Shown piece after piece: positions 56,886 to 64,000 of a stretch of 64,000 nt of DNA. The notes beneath the pieces were generated by a model. It worked only from the letters and a program-made list of their open reading frames with translations. It made no database searches and was not told the DNA's origin. The stretch is taken from NCBI GenBank assembly GCA_032690845.1, contig CM064434.1, positions 34,948,342-35,012,341 of the forward strand. Reading direction: 5' to 3'. The stretch's first letter is position 1. The number at the start of each line of letters is the position of its first letter. This DNA is from Eleusine coracana subsp. coracana. Taxonomy: Eukaryota > Streptophyta > Magnoliopsida > Poales > Poaceae. The position numbers and the translations under genes were made by a program.

Positions 56886-57510
56886 ATGTTCATCTTTTCC
56901 CGCCTTGTTGGCTTTTTGGTGCTTGTTGCCAAAGGGGGAGAAGATACTAGGTCTAGGGGGAGTGGGATCTTGTTACGATCGAGAGTAGCTTGTATCTAGG
57001 GTTAGCTATGAGGTTTTGGAAGATAGACCATTTGGTTCTTATTTTTGAGGAGTTATTCGTAGTTCATGGATTATGATAAGTCATGGTTTTCATTTGTTAG
57101 TGTTTGACTCATTTTGTTCTCACTTGGTTTATTTCCTTTTCATATGCAGTGCTTGTTTTTGTTAATTATCTTGTATGCCTATGTATGATATCATGATGAT
57201 GGGTGTTTGTTCTTAATTCTTATGCATTGCCATGCTAACTTGTTGCATCTCATCACTCATGCCTTGCATTGCATGTCCTTATGCTTTCATTCAATATATT
57301 GCCATGGCATGCATGCAGTTTCATCTAGAGTATGCTCTTCTCTCTTTTTCTTATATCTCTAGATGTTACTTGATTGAGCAGGACCTTATGCTTTTCTCTC
57401 TTATGTTGTCTTGGTTCCTCTAGATCTTTGTGTAGCTTGTTTAGTCCGGTTATTCATTGAAGTTTTTCAATTAAGTAGTGGTTGTCATCAATCACCAAAA
57501 AGGGGGAGAT
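56886..57510. other. P 3' noncoding region with two polypurine tracts
   Basis: A first tract, CCAAAGGGGGAGAAG, lies at about 56929-56943. The LTR-proximal AAAAAGGGGGAGAT is at 57497-57510. Between them the sequence is T-rich and noncoding. The same two-tract layout is found in Sirevirus C. Confidence 0.8.
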
Positions 57511-59212
57511 TGTAAGCTTCATGACCATTGATGATTGGATCCTCGTGGTATGGATTTTTTGGTGATAGATGACAACTATGAAATTGTGGGCTAACATCTA
57601 CACGAGTATTGTCTATGTAGGAATCATCTCTTAACTCTATTACAAATCATATGGATGATGGTGTCCTTGGCGATTGATGACCATGACTGCAAGCATGGAG
57701 GCTTGTGAACTTGATGGAGTCCAAGGGTTGATGGAGATGGATCAAAGCGGAGGACAAGCTATGGTGCAAGTGTTTGGAACACTTGAGTAGTTGTTAGGGC
57801 TTTGAGTCCATAAGAAAAACCGGACTATCAAGAGGGTCTAGGTCATTCTCTTAGGTCATGTCTAGTCGGTGATATGCAAGGTTGCTCGGTGAAATCACAG
57901 GTACTAGGTGACAGTGGAGAAGCCAAGGAGCTGTTCGGAGAAGCCGTGAAACCAAGTCAAGCTAGGACGATGAGTTTTAGCTTCGGGATATAGAGACCGG
58001 ACAGAGGGGTTAGTGGAGACCGGACTGTCCGATCACTATGTGAAGTTGTCTGGGACTTCCAGCAAGGAGCAAGGTTTCTGTCTATGTGAGGGACAATAGA
58101 GACCGGACGCTCCGGTCTACAGACCAGACAGTCCGGTCTATGTGGGTGAAGCATAGGGCAGAGAGGAAGTCAAGGTTCTGGACTCCGAGGACGATGTCCG
58201 ATGCATCGGACTTGTCCGGCGATTGGACAGACCGGACGGTCCGGTATACTGACTGGACGGTCCGGTCAGTGTAGGTGTCAGCTCAGGGCAGAGAGCCGTT
58301 GGTGCTCGGTTTGCAGTGACCGAACGGTCCGGTCAGGCAGTGACTGGACAGTCCGGTCTGGAGGCCCAGAAAGCTGATTTCATGGAGCAATGGCTAGTTT
58401 GAGGTTGGGAGCCTATATAACTTCGTTGCTGGGGTCTTGGAGACCTCTCTTGGCTAGTGGAATACCTGAGAGCATTTGATAAGGTCCAAGAGGAAGAGAG
58501 GAGAGCACTAGGAGGAGATATTGCATATCTTGAGAGTGCTAGTGAAGAGTAGTTTGAGCATCTTGCACATCTAAGGCTAGGGTGTCCTTGAGGGTGTGAT
58601 CTAGATTGTTACTCTTGGTCTATGGTGAGACCTAGACCGGTTAGGTGTCGGTGATCGAGCCTATCATGATCGGTTGTGAAGGCCGTCACACGTTTGTACA
58701 TGGTTTGAGCCCGCCGTTGAATGGGGCATCGCTAGTGAGCGCCCGTGTCGGCTCGGGGAGTCCGGCAAGTTCTCGAGGGAGGCGAGCTTGTGCTTTGGGC
58801 AGTGGTGACGCACACTGTGTCTTCACTCGAGGAGTGATTGTGGGCTCGTGTGCGAGAACTCCTCTTGGTGGTGGGAGGGACGGGACTCCGGCGGGAGTGG
58901 TCCAACAAGGATTATGGAATGGCGTCATACTTCCGAGACCTCGGGAAAAATCATGGGCATTCCTTGACCCCCTCTTTACTATTCCGCATTTGTGTGCTCT
59001 AGTGTGTAGGGTGACTTGTGGCTTCCACAGGCTAGTGTGATTGGCTTCCGCACTTTATCTTATCATGAACAGCATGTGTAGGGTCTTGGCCTACTAGACT
59101 TGCATAGGTTTCCTTATCTTGCTAGACTTGAGTAGTGAAATTGAAGTATTTGGATTCATGAGCAGCTTACCAATTCACCCCCCCCCATTTCGGTATGCCT
59201 TCGGTCCTTACA
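57511..59212 (+). repeat. 3' LTR of Sirevirus P (1,702 bp)
   Basis: It starts TGTAAGCTTCATG right after the polypurine tract and ends TCGGTCCTTACA after a short C-run. The TATA element is at 58414-58420. It is the only complete LTR of the family in the window. A palindrome array (GACCGGAC-N-GTCCGGTC) lies at 58018-58358, upstream of the TATA. Confidence 0.92.
58018..58358. repeat. Palindrome array in P LTR U3
   Basis: Copies of GACCGGAC-N-GTCCGGTC, perfect or nearly so, start at 58018, 58101, 58122, 58230, 58251, 58318 and 58342. A C-family-like ATCGGACTTGTCCGG sits at 58205. Adjacent pairs are spaced 21, 21 and 24. The array ends about 55 bases before the TATA element. Confidence 0.9.
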
Positions 59213-60770
59213 CATGGAGAGCAAAATAAAAAGCATTGGAAAAGAGGTTTGGTACATATGAGAACTCGTGTCACAACCATCCATCACTGCTGGAAGTTTT
59301 GCAAGCTAGGAATCCTAGAACTGTTATCGGTATGCATGACTTTGTAAATGCAGATCTAAAAAAGGTACTACAATGTGCTTTTTGGTCATTTGGGTGCATG
59401 ATTGAAGCATTTAGACATTGTCAACCCATGCTATGTGTGGATGGTACATTTCTGACCGGTAAGTACAAGAGTCAGATCCTTACTGCAATTAGGGTCGATG
59501 GTGAGAATCAAGTGGTTCCAATTACATTTGCGTTTGTGGAGCGAGAAAGCACTAAAAGTTATCTATGGTTCTTGCGCTAGGTAAAGCATGACCATCATGC
59601 AGAACTATTGTCATCAATTCATACATTACAAACAGTACCCAATGACAAGTGTTTCTAGCCTGACTTGCATAGTCGTTGGTGCATGAGACATTTAGGGGCA
59701 AACTTCTTCAGGTAGTTTCAAAGTAAGCGATTGATGAACATGTTTAAGAAGCTATGCAAGCAGAATAGAAGGAATAAATTCCAGAAATTATGGGATGAGC
59801 TGGATAAATTAACTACTGACCAAATGAAAGAGGTGGCAAATATTCCCACTACAGAACGTGAGGAACCTATGGGGCTAGAAACTCTTCCGAACGAATCATG
59901 TAGTGTAACAAGGCAAAGGAGAGGGGTGAGGAGAATGAAATGTTTCTTAGACTGGATAAAGGATGAGCCACTTGAGAAATGGGCATTGATCGAAGACACA
60001 GACGGATCACAGTATGAAATTATGATAACAAATCTTGCAGAGGTGTATTACTATGTGATGAAAGGAACTCGATGTCTACCACTGGTAGCCATTGTTGAGG
60101 GAATTAGCCATGGCACCCAAACATACCTTCAAGATTGGTATGCAAAAGAATTTATCCACGTAGCGAACCCTCAAGTAACACACACAAGAAGGATCACACA
60201 ATACATGGCAGAGAAAAGTGCAAAGGGGCAAAACCATAGGATTGTCAAGACTGGTAACCGAGAACTAGTGTTTGAGGTTCTCTTACATGGGAGGAGTGGG
60301 TCTGGTGTTGGTCATTCTAAAGTGACTATGGAGTGCATATTGTGGCCTAATATGAAGCAATGTCAAGGTACTTGCAACAAGCCTAAATTAATATCGTTGC
60401 CATGCTCCCCATGTCTTTGCTGCATGTGCAAAGGGCAATATTGAAAGCCATAATTTTGTGTCACCGTATTATCTTAAGGAAGCGGTCTAGGTAACTTGGG
60501 GAGGAGAGTTACTTGGTTGGTGAGCTATCAGTGATTTCACCAATCGACCGGAGGGGGATCCTTTATGGATACCTGACCCTGAGAAGAAGGTTGATGTTGA
60601 AAGGTCGAAGAAAGGTTCGGTGTACATGAAATGATATGGATTCCTCACAGGCTACAGGTGGGCAAAAGGAGTGCATAGTTTGTGGCAGAAATCACCAACA
60701 AAAGAATTGCAACTTGTACCCCATTAAAAAAGGATCAGATACAAATTCGAAATACAGGGCGTCGCAATGA
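59213..60770 (+). pseudogene. Mutator-like (MULE/FAR1-type) transposase, 5'-truncated and decayed
   Basis: The readable segments follow the MULE transposase order. HNHPSLLEVLQARNPRTVIG comes first, then the core start with MLCVDGTFLTGKYKSQILTAI (first catalytic Asp) and PITFAFVERESTKSYLWFL. Next are RWCMRHLGANF and a helical stretch with WDELDKLTT. A C-terminal SWIM-type zinc region (Cys-x-Cys, then PCSHV-like, near 60365-60440, frameshifted) and a short CCHC-like knuckle (CIVCGRNHQQKNC, about 60675) end it. Stops at 59578, 59656 and elsewhere, and a frameshift in the SWIM region, inactivate it. The N-terminus is missing because the P LTR ends at 59212. The family normally cuts and pastes Mutator-type DNA transposons. 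Confidence 0.85.
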
Positions 60771-61080
60771 ACATGGATGGTCATCAAGAGGAACTTAGAA
60801 TTAACCACATAGGATATCTATGTTGAATTTTTGTTACCTCGTTTTGTAATGAACTTGTTACTTTCCATCTTGCTTCCCAGATTCTATAATGCACTTGTTA
60901 TATTTCTCATTGTTCTCAGATTCTATAATGCACTTGTTATATTTCTTTTTGTTTCAAGATTCTATAATATATTTGAAGGTTTTGTAATGCACTTGTTATA
61001 TTTCATAATTCTTTCAAGTTTATGTAATGTAATGTCTTTTTATGTATGTCTAATTGATAGTGTTTTCAACTTGCAGGAAG
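60771..61080. other. Spacer between transposase and plant-mobile-domain gene
   Basis: AT-rich, with three imperfect repeats of TTCTATAATGCACTTGTTAT in 60880-61010. No gene is seen. Confidence 0.5.
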
Positions 61081-63530
61081 ATGGATAATCTTGAGTTGAT
61101 TGATCATGTGATCGATGTGAAACATAGATCATTTTCTACGTCGGGTGAGCTATACGATACTCTTAGATTGAGGACCTTTGACGACTTCTTGACACTAGAC
61201 GAATGATGGATTCCTATGTATGAGTAAATATGCAAAAGCATTGTATTATGTAATCTGTCACATATTACCTTTATATGAATGTACTTTGCAGGTCACGCGT
61301 AGCAGGCTTACTTCCTCTTGCACGGATGTTGGACCCGACTGGGAGGCCTAGCCCCTAATTTCTAGTGGATCATGCACTTCTTACCGCTCTTGTGGACCAT
61401 TGGAGGCTAGAGACACACACTTTTCACGTGCCGGTAGGCGAGATGGCGCCGACCCTAGAGGATGTCTCGATGCTACCTGGACTTTCACTAGCATGTGCTG
61501 TAGTTTTTTCTCCTGTTATAGGTCCAACTGGAGGCAGCACATGTTGGCTCGCTTTGCCAGTGTGCTTCCCGTTGATGCACCACAGGTGTAGTTTGCTTTT
61601 GGCGACAAGCATGGACTAACTAAGGTTTGGCTAGAGCAGTTTTGCGTTGGAAACTTGACCCCACAGTCAAAGGATTGGCAAATTGGTTGACACTTTGAGG
61701 CGTACCTGCTATGGCTGTTTGGATGGGTGTTGTTCATGAGTACGCACCAGGAAACTGTAGACAAGCACCTTGTTTCCATTGCGCAGCAGATAGCAGACAA
61801 AGACCTAGTAGAGATGCCTCATTTTAGTTGGGATCAGTAGTCTTGGCTAGCACTTATAGAGCCTTGTGCGACGTGTGCACACAAAGGACTAGTGCGGGAT
61901 CTTTGACTGGGTGGTGCCCCTTGTTGCTGATGTTGTGGTCTTTTGAGCGCTTCAACATTGGTCGACCAGTTCTTTCATCGTATGAGCCATATGATGAAAA
62001 CATGTACAATGACGCGGACCCTTTCGATGTACCAACCATGGGATCCATCTGATACAAGCATGAGGTAGGTAGTATTGTAATTATTTATTTATTCACATAC
62101 AACAAGTTGTATACTAATTGATTATCTGTTCTTTTAATGCAACCTTTTTGGGCCACTAGGACTCTACAAAAGGTGTACCCCCACTTCGTGGCTTCTTTCG
62201 AGCAGTTCATGCCTGGTCGGGTGCACTGGACGCCCTATAGTGCCATGGATGTACACAGTCGTGCACCATGTGGGTTGTCGACGATGTGCACAAGTGATGT
62301 CAATTTCTAGTTGACTAGACGTCACCTCGTCTACGACATCGTCATCAAGCCGTGTTGTGTGCACCGAGTTCTTCGCTAGCTTGGTTACTTCCAGCCTTTC
62401 CTTGTTCCTAGAGACCTCGTCGATGGTGCTCATAAGTAAGTATAACCTAATTGTTTACATTTTTACTATTATTCTCTCATTCTCATAACCCATTCTTGTT
62501 TATTGTTGAATGACTAGGAAGGGTCAAGGGGTTGCCTATGAGGCTATTTGCGCTACAAAGATGGGACCATGGATCGAGCAGTGGGCTGGGAATCGAGCTG
62601 ATGTTCTCTAGACCTTGGGACCGTACAAACTAGGGACCTATGGGGCATACCTATAGTGCTTCCACGGGGTTACGCAAATATGGTGTATCCATGTTTCTCA
62701 ATCACCTCGAGAGGAACATGAGGCTAACATCACCGAAGCCTGCAGTTGCATACCATAATTTTGTAAGTCTTGATGATTATATGTACATTACTAACATATT
62801 TGATTAATATGTTGTTTACATATTTGGTTTACATTACATATTCTTGACATGACATCAATGATTTAATTGTCGTTGCAGATAGATGCATGTGACTTAGTGG
62901 CTACAGTATTGGAGGACTTCGCTACGCGCTGCAACGCGACCCATCCACGTTTGGACGTGCGTGAGATGGGTGCTTCCTTAATGCACATTGGCCAACACTT
63001 GAGGGATGCTTTCAAGTGTGCCTCTTGCTCCAGCTCACAGGACGTTCATCCTACGATGCAGCGTACATCCCCACCATACTCGACCCCGGCTGCTATGCCT
63101 GGGTCTTCTTGTTACTAGCACTAGCTGTCGTCGTCTACTGTACCGCAGCTGCCTACCTTCATGCCTACTCCCGGACGGATAACACCAGGTATATTACATT
63201 ATAATTAATAATTTCAGCATTTTTTGCCCTTGACATTTGTACATTGTATGTTAGGTGTTGTGTATTAGTTCCCGTACTCGCAGTATTCTCTGCACTCCGC
63301 TTCAGAGAGTTTGGGACTGAACGACTCTGCAGGAGCTCCTGACATACAAAGTCTCTCTGACATGGTAGGGGCTCCTATACCAACGCAGCCCGCATAGCAC
63401 CAACCTGCCACCCCTGTTGACGCTGCAAGGGTGAGGAGGCCACCTAATCACCTCACGTAACCCACACACCAGGTTCGCGCCAACAGGCGACATGGCAAGC
63501 CCAACAAGCATGACAAGAGTGGGGGATGGT
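61081..63530 (+). pseudogene. Plant mobile domain (MAIN/MAIL-like) gene, decayed
   Basis: The ATG at 61081 starts a short exon (LRLRTFDDFLTLDE). After intron-like sequence with GCAG at about 61291 comes the PMD core: DHALLTALVDHWRLETHTFHVPVGEMAPTLEDVSML, then HFEAYLLWLFGWVLF and VDKHLVSIAQQIAD. SVVLASTYRALCD and LLLMLWSFERFNIGRP follow. Further exon-like parts (about 62165-62440, 62515-62760, 62880-63190) are interrupted by introns of 60-120 bases. The end has a basic RVRRPPNHLT, then HQVRANRRHGKPNKH segment. Many stops and frameshifts break it. PMD proteins occur as host genes (gene silencing, meristem maintenance) and inside transposons. The close MULE neighbour on the same strand suggests a transposon-borne copy. 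Confidence 0.8.
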
Positions 63531-63593
63531 CCGATGTACATTCATTAGAAGTGTATTGTATTTTAGAACTTGTATTCTCACTAGTAATCGTAG

Positions 63594-63973
63594 ATTGCCC
63601 CAAGCCAAAAGCCTTCAAGTATCAAGACTCAAGTGATGATGATGATGAAGAAGAAGACCCCAAAGCCAAGCAAAAGAAAAAGAGGAACTTCAATAAGGAC
63701 AAGAGCAAAGGCAAAGGCAAAGCCCAAGACTACAACAAAATGTTCTCTCGCAAGGCCCATGTTGGAGAGTGGACAAGTGACAACTCAAGTGACACATCCT
63801 CTTCCTCAAGCGATGATGAAGAAGTGGCTGGCCTAGCCATGATCAAGACCACACTTCCACGAGCTCTTCCTCCACCTCCCATGTGCCTCATGACCACAAG
63901 CCAACTTGGGGAGAGTGAGGATGAGAGCAGCGATGATAGCGATGATGAGGAGCTCACATGTGTCGAGCTTTGA
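63594..63973 (+). pseudogene. gag: Copia gag fragment from the zinc knuckle onward
   Basis: It begins abruptly with the last part of a CCHC knuckle (DCPKPKAF). Acidic and Lys-rich runs follow (SSDDDDEEEDPK, KKKRNFNKDKSKGKGKA), then the AHVGEWTSDNSSDTSSSSSDDEEVAGLAMI and MCLMTT segments. These are typical of the region between gag and protease in Sireviruses. It ends at the TGA at 63971-63973, though the element continues past the window. The upstream sequence belongs to the PMD gene tail, so this is a truncated element inserted or recombined there. It starts about where the P gag copies stop. Confidence 0.8.
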
Positions 63974-64000
63974 AGTATGCTTGAGCAAGCCCGCGACATC

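Noticed and set aside
1..64000. tRNA or rRNA genes
   Set aside because: Only tRNA-complementary primer sites were found; no cloverleaf-type sequence or rRNA segment was recognised on either strand.

Overview
This is a window of plant nuclear DNA, almost certainly from a grass (Poaceae). It is built nearly entirely of nested transposable elements, and I see no intact host gene, tRNA, rRNA or prokaryotic feature. The grass call rests on the element types: Sirevirus (Ty1/copia) elements with C-rich LTR ends, a Tat/Retand-type Ty3/gypsy element with an antisense 'gypsy type transposon' gene, and a RIRE3-like Tekay chromovirus with an extra ORF before gag. I cannot name the species.

Layout, outermost to innermost. 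(1) A decayed Mutator-like transposase and a plant-mobile-domain gene lie at 59213-63530. A piece of copia gag begins at about 63594 and runs off the end. (2) A plus-strand Sirevirus derivative, 'P', lies from about 5635 to 59212. Its 5' LTR is truncated, its gag is joined directly to a late 'extra ORF' with no pol between them, and its 3' LTR is 57511-59212. A 4,292-bp stretch covering its left part and older flanking repeats is duplicated in tandem (4381-8672 and 8673-12964). (3) A minus-strand Tat-lineage gypsy element lies at 13014-56068, with 396-bp LTRs, inserted in P's extra ORF. Between its integrase and 3' LTR it carries a spliced antisense gene with its own TATA box (14189-18026). 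(4) Two long elements sit inside the Tat element: a minus-strand Tekay chromovirus at 18286-34658, and a plus-strand Sirevirus, 'C', at 35513-50260, inserted in the Tat integrase. (5) Solo LTRs sit inside those: a 3.9-kb Tekay LTR in the C reverse transcriptase (41076-44942), a 924-bp TGATG...CATCA LTR in the Tekay pol (24724-25647), and a 760-bp relative in the Tat antisense gene (15717-16476).

The left end (1-4380) holds the end of another P-family LTR, an unassigned AT-rich stretch with exon-like fragments, and a minus-strand Sirevirus fragment, 'M' (LTR, primer site and gag start). A Helitron-like 3' end lies at 5535 and again at 9827.

Each complete element shows LTRs, primer-binding site, polypurine tract and target-site duplication that agree with one another, so the nesting order is well supported. 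Nearly every reading frame is broken. The exceptions are one upstream ORF in Tekay (27733-28596) and some long domain-length stretches. The features most worth following up are the phased palindrome arrays in three Sirevirus LTR families and just upstream of one env-like ORF, the splice-acceptor-like sequence at that ORF, the spliced antisense gene, the recent tandem duplication and the duplicated upstream ORF in Tekay.
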